NCBI GenBank assembly: GCA_025966435.1
Contig: JAICRQ010000090.1
Location: 1-9,706 of the forward strand
Direction of reading: 5' to 3'
DNA length: 9,706 nucleotides
Source of the DNA: Anaerolineales bacterium
GTDB lineage: Bacteria > Chloroflexota > Anaerolineae > Anaerolineales > Villigracilaceae
Both the position numbers and the translations under genes were made by a program. The notes beneath the pieces were generated by a model, which had not been told where the DNA came from, ran no database searches, and saw only the letters and a program-made list of their open reading frames with translations. Below, one piece after another: positions 1 to 5,380 of this stretch; the first letter of the stretch is position 1; each line of letters begins with the position of its first letter.

Positions 1-284
1 AACGTATCCAGACCACGCGTGCCAAAGCGAATGCAATTCGCGGGGAAGCAGAGCGCCTCATCACCATTGCGCGCAACAGTGCGGAGGGTGATGACGCGCA
101 AAAGGTGCACGCTCGTCGAGTGGTGACCTCCAAGCTAGGTGACAATCAGGTGATCAAACGTCTCTTTGATGAGATTGCACCTCGTTTTGCGACCCGTAAC
201 GGTGGCTACACCCGCATCCTGAAGCTCGGACCCCGCATGGGCGATTCGGCTGAGATGGTGATCTTGGAATTAGTGGAAGAATAA
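1..284 (+). CDS. rplQ: 50S ribosomal protein L17, 3' end only
   Basis: This is the C-terminal 93 codons of ribosomal protein L17, a structural protein of the large ribosomal subunit near the exit tunnel. The frame begins at base 3 and ends with TAA at 282-284; the N-terminus lies outside the window. The visible protein carries the diagnostic L17 stretches: an HARR motif, then [20 protein letters not shown] and [20 protein letters not shown] at the end, closely matching the family C-terminus. It sits directly before truA, rplM and rpsI, the order seen in many bacterial ribosomal clusters (usually rpoA-rplQ-truA-rplM-rpsI). The identification is firm from the conserved C-terminal motif. Confidence 0.95.
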   Translation, partial: RIQTTRAKANAIRGEAERLITIARNSAEGDDAQKVHARRVVTSKLGDNQVIKRLFDEIAPRFATRNGGYTRILKLGPRMGDSAEMVILELVEE

Positions 285-290
285 AGTAGT

Positions 291-349
291 TGCGACTTCC
301 CTGGCGGTGTCAGGAAAGTCGCAGTAGGAACGACTAAAGTCGTCACTAC
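291..349. repeat. Two adjacent palindromes in the rplQ-truA gap
   Basis: Two inverted repeats fill almost the whole 66-base gap. The first pairs TGCGACTT (291-298) with AAGTCGCA (316-323), and CC (299-300) with GG (313-314) around one bulged A. The second is a near-perfect 26-base palindrome at 324-349: GTAG and CTAC at the ends, ACGACT and AGTCGT inside, and an AA centre. Both arms use the same GACT/AGTC core, so the two units look related to each other. No T-tract follows either one, so they do not look like an intrinsic terminator. They may be a dispersed REP- or MITE-like repeat unit, an mRNA-processing structure, or a protein-binding site. The pairing is seen directly; any role is inference. 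Confidence 0.55.
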
Positions 350-350
350 A

Positions 351-1106
351 ATGGCACGTTACCAATTGACTCTTGCCTACGACGGTACGGATTTTTTCGG
401 AAGCCAGCGGCAGGCGAATAAACGAACGGTACAGGGTGAGCTCGAAAAAGCTTTGTGCAAGCTGGGGTGGGCTGGAGACTCGGTGCTGATGTCTGGGCGA
501 ACGGATACAGGCGTTCACGCGACGAGGCAGGTTTCTGCATTTGACCTTGACTGGTCCCACTCGGAAGAGGAACTCGTCCGCGCCTTGAATGCGGTTTTAC
601 CCACTGATACAGCTGTTCACGAAGCACGGATAGTGCGCTCAAGTTTTCATCCGCGGTTTGATGCTAGCTTTCGCCGCTATTGTTACAGGCTGTTCTGTCA
701 GCCCTTGCGTCATCCGCTTAGGGAACGGTTTGCCTGGCGGGTCTCGCCTGCAATCAAGGGCAATTTTTTAGCAGAGACAGCGAGTCTTTTCTTGGGTACG
801 CACGATTTTTCAGCCTACGGTTCCCCCACCACTCCCGGAGGCGGGACGGTGCGAACCGTGATGAAAGCAGAATGGTTTCAAGCCGAACAAGACGAGTGGC
901 ATTTCGAAGTGCAAGCCAATGCCTTTTTGTACCGAATGGTGCGGAGGCTGGTCTTTGTCCAGGTGGCGGTTGCTCAGGGAAAAGTTTCAACGGCAGCAGT
1001 TGCTCGCTCCCTAGCAGGACAGGTTTCGGCTGGGAAGCGAAACGAGCTTCCCGCAGGTTTAGCTCCCGCACATGGATTGACGTTAGTCGAAGTGGCATAC
1101 GCCTGA
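351..1106 (+). CDS. truA: tRNA pseudouridine(38-40) synthase TruA
   Basis: TruA converts uridines 38-40 of the tRNA anticodon stem-loop to pseudouridine and acts in the cytoplasm. The 251-residue length is typical. The N-terminus (YQLTLAYDGTDFFGSQRQ) is the TruA opening, and the catalytic motif SGRTDTGVHATRQ places the nucleophilic Asp at residue 52; the usual Ala after that Asp is Thr here, a mild variant. The motifs DFSAYGSP, RTV and VQANAFLYRMVRRLV match the second half of the fold. The ATG at 351 is the natural start by alignment, but no Shine-Dalgarno is visible because the 26-base palindrome ends two bases before it. The gene lies between rplQ and rplM, so it is probably read as part of the ribosomal operon. 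Confidence 0.95.
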   Translation: MARYQLTLAYDGTDFFGSQRQANKRTVQGELEKALCKLGWAGDSVLMSGRTDTGVHATRQVSAFDLDWSHSEEELVRALNAVLPTDTAVHEARIVRSSFHPRFDASFRRYCYRLFCQPLRHPLRERFAWRVSPAIKGNFLAETASLFLGTHDFSAYGSPTTPGGGTVRTVMKAEWFQAEQDEWHFEVQANAFLYRMVRRLVFVQVAVAQGKVSTAAVARSLAGQVSAGKRNELPAGLAPAHGLTLVEVAYA

Positions 1107-1160
1107 AAGGCAAATGAATGAGTCAATTGGTTAATAAGAAAAGAAACGGAGAAATAGAAA

Positions 1161-1613
1161 GTGTACAAGTCGTACTATCCGAAAGCAAGTGAAATCGAGC
1201 GCAAATGGGTGCTGGTAGATGCTGAGGGCCAAAACCTCGGGCGGATCGCCACACGTATCGCACATGTTCTGCTTGGCAAACACAAACCGACTTTCACGCC
1301 TGGTGTAGAGATGGGTGATTATGTTATTGTGGTGAACGCTGAGCGCGTGACCGTCACCGGTACCAAGACCAGCACAAAGCTGGAAACCAAAATGTATCAC
1401 CGCCATTCGAATTATCCCGGCGGTCATAAATCCATCTCGCTGCGCGATCAATTGCAGCAACATCCCGATCGTGTATTGCGCGCTGCGGTGTGGGGCATGC
1501 TGCCGCACAACCGCATGGGGCGTGCATTACTCAAGCGTTTGAAGATCTATGCGGGTCCAGATCATCCGCATACAACAAATCATCCCGAGCCGCTGGTCAC
1601 TTCGCAGAAGTGA
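1161..1613 (+). CDS. rplM: 50S ribosomal protein L13
   Basis: This encodes L13, an early-assembly protein of the large ribosomal subunit. It is 150 residues long, slightly above the common 142-145. The N-terminus (residues about 10-45) holds the WVLVDAEGQNLGRIATRIA and LLGKHKPTFTPG segments. The family signature follows at about residues 108-140: AVWGMLPHNRMGRALLKRLK then IYAGPDHPH. The start is GTG, supported by GGAG at 1148-1151 nine bases upstream and by alignment of MYKSYYPK with the family N-terminus. It lies 54 bases after truA and 23 before rpsI, the classic L13-S9 pair. Confidence 0.97.
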   Translation: MYKSYYPKASEIERKWVLVDAEGQNLGRIATRIAHVLLGKHKPTFTPGVEMGDYVIVVNAERVTVTGTKTSTKLETKMYHRHSNYPGGHKSISLRDQLQQHPDRVLRAAVWGMLPHNRMGRALLKRLKIYAGPDHPHTTNHPEPLVTSQK

Positions 1614-1636
1614 TGTAAGGAAAAAGGAAAGAAGTT

Positions 1637-2029
1637 ATGGCACAATATTATGAAGCTGTTGGCCGTCGTAAGGAAAGTACGGCCCGCGTCCGCCTGATGG
1701 ATGGTTCTGGCACCTTCACCGTGAACGACAAGGAAGCTCCTGTGTATTTTCCCCGTATAGGTGACTTACAGGATATTTTACGTGCGTTCAACGCTGTTGG
1801 CCAGGACCCGAACAAATTTGATATCACCGTTAAGGTAAACGGCGGTGGTGTGACAGGTCAGACGGAAGCTGTACGTTTGGGTTTGTCCCGCGCGCTTGTT
1901 CTGCTGAATGGCGACTGGACGTCTCCCTTACGCAAGCAGGGTCTGCTCACCCGCAATCCTCGCGTCAAGGAACGCAAGAAGCCTGGCCTCAAGAAAGCCC
2001 GCAAGGCTCCCACCTACACCAAACGCTAA
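1637..2029 (+). CDS. rpsI: 30S ribosomal protein S9
   Basis: S9 is a small-subunit head protein whose basic C-terminal tail reaches the P-site tRNA. The 130-residue length is standard. The N-terminal YYEAVGRRKESTARVRL, the middle VNGGGVTGQTEAVRLGLSRA and the Lys/Arg-rich tail ending in YTKR are the S9 signatures; most homologues end in SKR, so Thr replaces Ser here. A purine-rich AAGGA (1624-1628) sits eight bases before the ATG. It is co-directional with rplM at a 23-base spacing, so the two are almost certainly cotranscribed. A stable hairpin downstream (2055-2092) may end the ribosomal transcript. Confidence 0.97.
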   Translation: MAQYYEAVGRRKESTARVRLMDGSGTFTVNDKEAPVYFPRIGDLQDILRAFNAVGQDPNKFDITVKVNGGGVTGQTEAVRLGLSRALVLLNGDWTSPLRKQGLLTRNPRVKERKKPGLKKARKAPTYTKR

Positions 2030-2054
2030 GTCTTTAATTCACACCGGAAGCGAG

Positions 2055-2094
2055 ATACGTAATTCGTAAGATACAATTTACGAGTTGCGTATTT
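2055..2094 (+). terminator. Candidate terminator hairpin after rpsI
   Basis: The arm ATACGTAATTCGTAA (2055-2069) pairs over all 15 positions with TTACGAGTTGCGTAT (2078-2092) if two G-U wobbles are allowed, with an 8-base loop. T-rich sequence follows (2092-2105, interrupted by GC and AA). Position after rpsI and before a separately initiated mazG fits a terminator. The stem is A+T-rich and the T-run is broken, so it is not canonical. It could instead be a dispersed palindromic repeat like the one before truA. Confidence 0.5.
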
Positions 2095-2115
2095 TGCTTT
2101 AATTTGGAGACTCTT

Positions 2116-3201
2116 ATGGACTTTACATTGGTTGCGAAAACGTTTGACGTGCTTGCTATTTCTCCACCCTCAAGATTGATTTTGCTCGATGCGCAGACGT
2201 TATCTACTGCGCATGTCCCACCTTACCCGCCTGATATACCTGCCTTAGTGACAAATATTGATTCGCGCGAGCTGGCTTTGCACCTGAAAAATGTTCTATT
2301 GACTACATATCCTGGGGAACACGTGGTTTTTACTGCAAGCGACGGAAATAAAAAGGAGGAAAGATTAGTTGATTTTGGAAATGATCAGCTCTCAAACATA
2401 TTTTCTCTCTATGTCCCTGCATTGGGGGAAGGAACGTCCCTCGAGTCTTTCGCTGAAATCGTGGCTCACCTGCGGGCGCCCAATGGATGTCCCTGGGACC
2501 GTGAACAGACACACGAGTCATTACGAAAACACTTATTGGAAGAATCGTACGAGGCAATCTCTGCCATCGATTCGGGTAACTTTAACGATATGCGCGAGGA
2601 ATTTGGTGATCTGCTCCTGCAGGTGGTTCTTCAGTCTCAGATTGCGAATGAAGAGCGACAATTCAACATCAATCAGGTTATCCAGGGAATTCATTCGAAG
2701 CTTGTCCGTCGCCACCCGCATGTGTTTGGAGATTTGGAACTGGACGGCGTGCAGGGTGTTCTGGCAAATTGGGAAAAGTTGAAGGAGAAGGAGCGAGGGG
2801 AGAAAAAGGAAGAAAGAGGTCTGCTTGACGGTGTTCCACTCGCTCTGCCAGCTTTGAGCCAGGCACAGGAATATCAAGACCGGGCTGCGCGAGTCGGGTT
2901 TGATTGGGCTGATGTGGAGGGTGTGCTCGATAAAGTACGAGAAGAAATTGAAGAGATCAAAAACGCAGAGACCAATTTCGAGCTTGCCTCCGAGATTGGT
3001 GATCTGTTTTTTGCCCTGGTGAATGTGGCGCGCTGGAAGCATGTGGATGCCGAGTCGGCTTTGCGCGGGACGAATATGAAATTCAAAAAGCGTTTTGCCT
3101 ACGTGGAACAGGGAGCAAAACGCCAGGAGCACAAGCTATCGGAACTGACCCTGGAAGAGATGGATCATCTCTGGAATGAAGCAAAGAGGAAGGAATCGTA
3201 A
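2116..3201 (+). CDS. mazG: MazG-type nucleoside triphosphate pyrophosphohydrolase with YabN-like N-terminal remnant
   Basis: MazG proteins hydrolyse (d)NTPs to NMP and pyrophosphate, cleaning the nucleotide pool. From ATG 2116 the protein is 361 residues; GGAG at 2106-2109 with a 6-base spacer favours this start over an in-frame TTG at 2104 that would overlap the ribosome binding site. Residues about 112-225 form the first MazG domain, with FAEIVAHLRAPNGCPWDREQ, the metal motif EESYE (142-146) plus EFGD (162-165), and RRHPHVFGD (198-206). Residues about 245-357 form the second, with EEIEE (276-280) plus EIGD (293-296). Residues 1-105 are not MazG. They resemble the C-terminal part of the tetrapyrrole methylase domain fused to MazG in YabN-type proteins (DIPALV, SRELALHLKNVLL, SLYVPAL), but the SAM-binding half is absent. 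Naming as mazG is firm; the N-terminal reading is from memory of the family. Confidence 0.92.
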   Translation: MDFTLVAKTFDVLAISPPSRLILLDAQTLSTAHVPPYPPDIPALVTNIDSRELALHLKNVLLTTYPGEHVVFTASDGNKKEERLVDFGNDQLSNIFSLYVPALGEGTSLESFAEIVAHLRAPNGCPWDREQTHESLRKHLLEESYEAISAIDSGNFNDMREEFGDLLLQVVLQSQIANEERQFNINQVIQGIHSKLVRRHPHVFGDLELDGVQGVLANWEKLKEKERGEKKEERGLLDGVPLALPALSQAQEYQDRAARVGFDWADVEGVLDKVREEIEEIKNAETNFELASEIGDLFFALVNVARWKHVDAESALRGTNMKFKKRFAYVEQGAKRQEHKLSELTLEEMDHLWNEAKRKES

Positions 3202-3248
3202 TTTCTGCTTGATGAGTAGTTCGGCACGATCAATTGCTTCTTTCGCTT

Positions 3249-3872
3249 TTATCGGTTGCAGTTGAAGCGAGCCAAGGCACTTTCGAACAAACCCGGAGGA
3301 GAGGCTTCATCCGCCGCGTAGACCTTCCAGGCAAAGACGCGATCGCCGCAGGTCCAGGCAGCCGCGCCGCCAAAGGGGAGGACTGGTGTCGCCGTGGTCG
3401 TGATCGGGATGTACACAACATTCATATTGCGAATGAGTTTCACTTCCTGCGTTCCGACAGTCGTATCAGAACCGTCTTCGATAATTAGATCAAGCAGGAA
3501 ACTCGGATCAGAAGTGCCCGGAGAAAACTGCCACATCAATTGGAGCACAAGCCCGCCACTATAAGCAGCCATCAATCCGGTCTGATAATTACTGGGCGTT
3601 CCCTGGTTGCTGGTCGCAGCACTGACATCGTAGAATGCCATGTCGACTGGATGACCAATGCAGAATTGATACTCACAGAACAATCCGTTTAAGTCAAATG
3701 GTGTAGGGGAGGGAAACAGTGTGGGGATGGGGACGGACACGGATGTGGGCCGGGGCATTGCCGCAACTGTTGCGGCAACAGCTTGATCAATGAGGATGTT
3801 TGGGTCCGGTGTTCTGCGCCCGCAGGCTGTTACAATCAACGACAAAAGCAACAATACGATGTGATAACGCAT
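3249..3872 (-). CDS. Putative lipoprotein of unknown function
   Basis: The predicted 207-residue product begins with a lipoprotein signal peptide: MRYHIVLLLLSLIVTAC, lipobox VTAC with the lipidated Cys at 17. A Pro/Thr/Ser-rich linker (about residues 38-60) separates it from the mature domain, which has four further cysteines (66, 71, 175, 205) that could form two disulfides outside the membrane. I do not recognise a named domain; the WTCGDRVFAWKVY stretch near the end and the general layout are like small lipoproteins I associate with Chloroflexota. An in-frame ATG 15 bases upstream (3887) is possible. I prefer 3872 because a perfect TATAAT lies 6 bases before it, inside the longer reading, and neither start has a Shine-Dalgarno. 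The gene is convergent with mazG and divergent from the next lipoprotein. Confidence 0.72.
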   Translation of the reverse strand: MRYHIVLLLLSLIVTACGRRTPDPNILIDQAVAATVAAMPRPTSVSVPIPTLFPSPTPFDLNGLFCEYQFCIGHPVDMAFYDVSAATSNQGTPSNYQTGLMAAYSGGLVLQLMWQFSPGTSDPSFLLDLIIEDGSDTTVGTQEVKLIRNMNVVYIPITTTATPVLPFGGAAAWTCGDRVFAWKVYAADEASPPGLFESALARFNCNR

Positions 3873-3878
3873 GGTCTG

Positions 3879-3906
3879 ATTATACATTTATTCGGAACAT
3901 TATTAA
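3879..3906 (-). promoter_or_regulatory. Candidate leaderless promoter of the minus-strand lipoprotein gene
   Basis: On the minus strand a perfect TATAAT (3879-3884) lies six bases before the ATG at 3872, so transcription would start at or next to the A of the start codon. A weak -35 match, TTAATA (3901-3906, 4 of 6), is 16 bases upstream. No Shine-Dalgarno is visible, which agrees with a leaderless mRNA. Promoter position is inferred. Confidence 0.5.
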
Positions 3907-3939
3907 CTAAGCAGGCGTCTATCAGCAGAAGGAGTAGGA

Positions 3940-4674
3940 ATGAGAAAAACTTTGATCGTTTCACTATTATTGATTTTATTAACATCTGCCTGCGCTGCAG
4001 AAGCCGCGCTGACAGAAGAAGCAACGGAACCAAGCGACCCACCAACCTCAGCGCCTGTATTGACCGAATCCGGTTCTGAGGAAACTCCAATTGGACCTGT
4101 AGAAGAAGCCGTGATTAAGCAACTTGCGGAAAATCTTGGCCTAGAAGAAGATGATATTACGGTCGTTGGCAGCGAGACCACGGAATTTGGAGATGCCTGC
4201 CTAGGTGTTACTATGGAGGGTGTGATGTGTGCCCAAGTTGTTACACCCGGCTATATCATTGTGCTGGAAGCGAATGGCATTCAATACGAATATCACACGA
4301 GCGAGGATGGAAGCCGTGTTCAGCCTGCGAGCCTTGCTCTGGTTTGGAAGCGTGAAGGCGGCATCGCTGGCTTCTGTGATACGTTGACGGTCTTCCGTTC
4401 TGGTGAGGTGTTTGCCAGTAAGTGCGGTTCTCAAGCCGAAGGTACGATGGGTACATTTGCTACTTTGATGACCGCTAGTGAAGCGCAACAGTTCCAGAGC
4501 TGGATTACTGAATTTGAGGAGACGCAGCTTGACGCCTCCGACCCCAGAGGCGTGGCTGATCGAATGGTTGTGACCGTAGATGTTTTCGGCGTAGGCAGCG
4601 CAACGCCAACAGAATCAGAACAGCAAGACATGTTCAACTTTGCCCAGGATCTTTATCAGAAATTGAATAAGTAA
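3940..4674 (+). CDS. Putative two-module lipoprotein of unknown function
   Basis: The 244-residue product starts with a clear lipoprotein signal, MRKTLIVSLLLILLTSAC, lipobox TSAC with Cys at 18, followed by an acidic Glu/Pro/Ser/Thr linker to about residue 55. Two modules follow. Residues about 55-130 contain EFGDACLGV, MCAQVVTPGYIIVLEANG and YEYHTSEDGSRV, a pattern I recall from secreted proteins of Chloroflexota and cyanobacteria. Residues about 135-244 begin KREGGIAGFCDTLTVFRSGEV and hold the remaining two cysteines (146, 162). The cysteine pairs 87/97 and 146/162 suggest one disulfide per module. AAGGAG (3929-3934) five bases before the ATG is a strong ribosome binding site. An intrinsic terminator begins four bases after the stop, so this is a single-gene transcript. 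Export is well supported; function is unknown. Confidence 0.82.
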   Translation: MRKTLIVSLLLILLTSACAAEAALTEEATEPSDPPTSAPVLTESGSEETPIGPVEEAVIKQLAENLGLEEDDITVVGSETTEFGDACLGVTMEGVMCAQVVTPGYIIVLEANGIQYEYHTSEDGSRVQPASLALVWKREGGIAGFCDTLTVFRSGEVFASKCGSQAEGTMGTFATLMTASEAQQFQSWITEFEETQLDASDPRGVADRMVVTVDVFGVGSATPTESEQQDMFNFAQDLYQKLNK

Positions 4675-4677
4675 ATG

Positions 4678-4708
4678 AAAAAGAGTCCCGTAGCCCGGGG
4701 CTCTTTTT
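4678..4708 (+). terminator. Intrinsic (Rho-independent) terminator
   Basis: AAAAAGAGTCCCG (4678-4690) pairs with CGGGGCTCTTTTT (4696-4708) over 13 positions including one G-T pair, with a 5-base loop (TAGCC) and a run of five Ts ending the right arm. It begins four bases after the lipoprotein stop codon. The A-run on the left arm means it could also work in the opposite direction. It insulates the lipoprotein gene from the copper operon. Confidence 0.92.
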
Positions 4709-4721
4709 GGTTAATGATATC

Positions 4722-4751
4722 TTGACCTAATAAAGCCTTTTATGCTATTAT
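4722..4751 (+). promoter_or_regulatory. Promoter of the csoR-copZ-copA operon
   Basis: TTGACC (4722-4727, 5 of 6 to the -35 consensus) and TATTAT (4746-4751, 5 of 6 to the -10) are separated by 18 bases. TGC directly precedes the -10 and gives an extended -10. Transcription would start near 4758, just at the left edge of the GC-tract operator. This is a sigma-70-type promoter read from sequence; no other good candidate precedes csoR. Confidence 0.75.
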
Positions 4752-4758
4752 AGGTTAA

Positions 4759-4784
4759 CCCGACCCCCCTGGGGGGGATAGGCT
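4759..4784. promoter_or_regulatory. Candidate CsoR operator
   Basis: A block of six Cs (4764-4769), one T and seven Gs (4771-4777) lies a few bases downstream of the -10 box, flanked by A/T bases (A at 4763, ATA at 4778-4780). CsoR-type repressors are known to bind G/C-tract pseudo-palindromes of this general kind over copper-operon promoters. The position over the expected start site fits repression by blocking RNA polymerase. The flanks are less symmetric than in the classic sites, and binding is inferred from context. Confidence 0.7.
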
Positions 4785-4820
4785 AGAATAGAATGCTTTC
4801 TATATATTTCTGAGGCAATT

Positions 4821-5090
4821 ATGGAAAACGATACCACCATCCGACGTTTGAAGATTATTGAAGGCCACCTGCGAGGTGTCATCCGTATGGTAGAGGAGGA
4901 CACCTATTGCATTGATGTGATCCGCCAGATTCAGGCGGTGGAGGCTGCATTAAACAAGGTCAGTACAAAAATCCTGGAAGACCACTTGAATTCTTGTGTG
5001 ATTACCGCCATTCAAGGCCCCGATAAAAAGGAGCGTGAGCGCGTTTTGAAGGAAATCGCAGAAGTTTTCGAAATGTCTACCAAAGTCTGA
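4821..5090 (+). CDS. csoR: Copper-sensing transcriptional repressor CsoR
   Basis: CsoR is an all-helical cytosolic repressor; Cu(I) binding lowers its DNA affinity and derepresses copper efflux genes. The 89-residue length is typical. The Cu(I)-binding set is intact: Cys30 (in YCIDVIRQI), His55 and Cys59 (in EDHLNSCV). The spacing of 25 and 4 residues is identical to Cys36/His61/Cys65 of the Mycobacterium tuberculosis protein, and Tyr29 precedes the first Cys as in that protein. The N-terminal RRLKIIEGHLRGVIRMVEED is the family opening. GAGG (4812-4815) lies five bases before the ATG. It is the first gene of an operon with copZ and copA, behind a likely CsoR operator, so autoregulation is expected. 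Other members of the family sense nickel, formaldehyde or persulfide; the ligand set and neighbours favour copper. Confidence 0.93.
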   Translation: MENDTTIRRLKIIEGHLRGVIRMVEEDTYCIDVIRQIQAVEAALNKVSTKILEDHLNSCVITAIQGPDKKERERVLKEIAEVFEMSTKV

Positions 5091-5119
5091 GATTAAATTA
5101 CTAAAGGAGTATTCAAGCT

Positions 5120-5338
5120 ATGACGACCGTAACCTATACTGTTCCCGCGATCCATTGTGGGCATTGCATCCATACGATTGAAATGGAAGTTGGTGAGCTA
5201 CAGGGTATTCAATCCGTAAAAGCTGACCAGAACACAAAGAAAGTTCAAATTACATTTGACGCGCCGGCCAGCGAAGAAAAGATCAAGGCATTGCTGGCTG
5301 AGATTAATTATCCTGCGGAAGGTTTGATCAGCTTGTAG
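5120..5338 (+). CDS. copZ: Copper chaperone CopZ (HMA domain protein)
   Basis: This is a single heavy-metal-associated domain of 72 residues, the full size of CopZ-type chaperones, which pick up Cu(I) in the cytoplasm and deliver it to CopA. The metal-binding motif is HCGHC, with cysteines at 13 and 16 and extra histidines at 12 and 15. The remainder, including GIQSVKADQNTKKVQITFD, follows the usual beta-alpha-beta-beta-alpha-beta pattern. AAAGGAG (5103-5109) ten bases before the ATG is a good ribosome binding site. It starts 29 bases after csoR and ends 42 bases before copA, so it is part of the same operon. The family HMA fold and context are strong; metal identity is taken from context. 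Confidence 0.9.
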   Translation: MTTVTYTVPAIHCGHCIHTIEMEVGELQGIQSVKADQNTKKVQITFDAPASEEKIKALLAEINYPAEGLISL

Positions 5339-5380
5339 TTTTCAGACTTTATAGCCCTTTGTTTGGTCCATGGATGTGAA

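Noticed and set aside
2104..2115. Alternative TTG start adding four residues to MazG
   Set aside because: It overlaps the GGAG ribosome binding site that is well spaced for ATG 2116.
2533..3132. A 199-codon minus-strand open frame opposite mazG
   Set aside because: It is antisense to a strongly conserved MazG coding region, has no ribosome binding site, and shows no motif.
3202..3250. Coding-like minus-strand frame (reads IKAKEAIDRAELLIKQK) just past the lipoprotein stop
   Set aside because: It would need a frameshift near the lipoprotein 3' end, has no start codon of its own in the right place and ends within mazG; it is too short to support a gene or pseudogene call.
5363..5380. Alternative TTG start adding six residues to CopA
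   Set aside because: The ATG at 5381 gives the normal N-terminus before the first HMA domain. Neither start has a strong ribosome binding site, so alignment decides.
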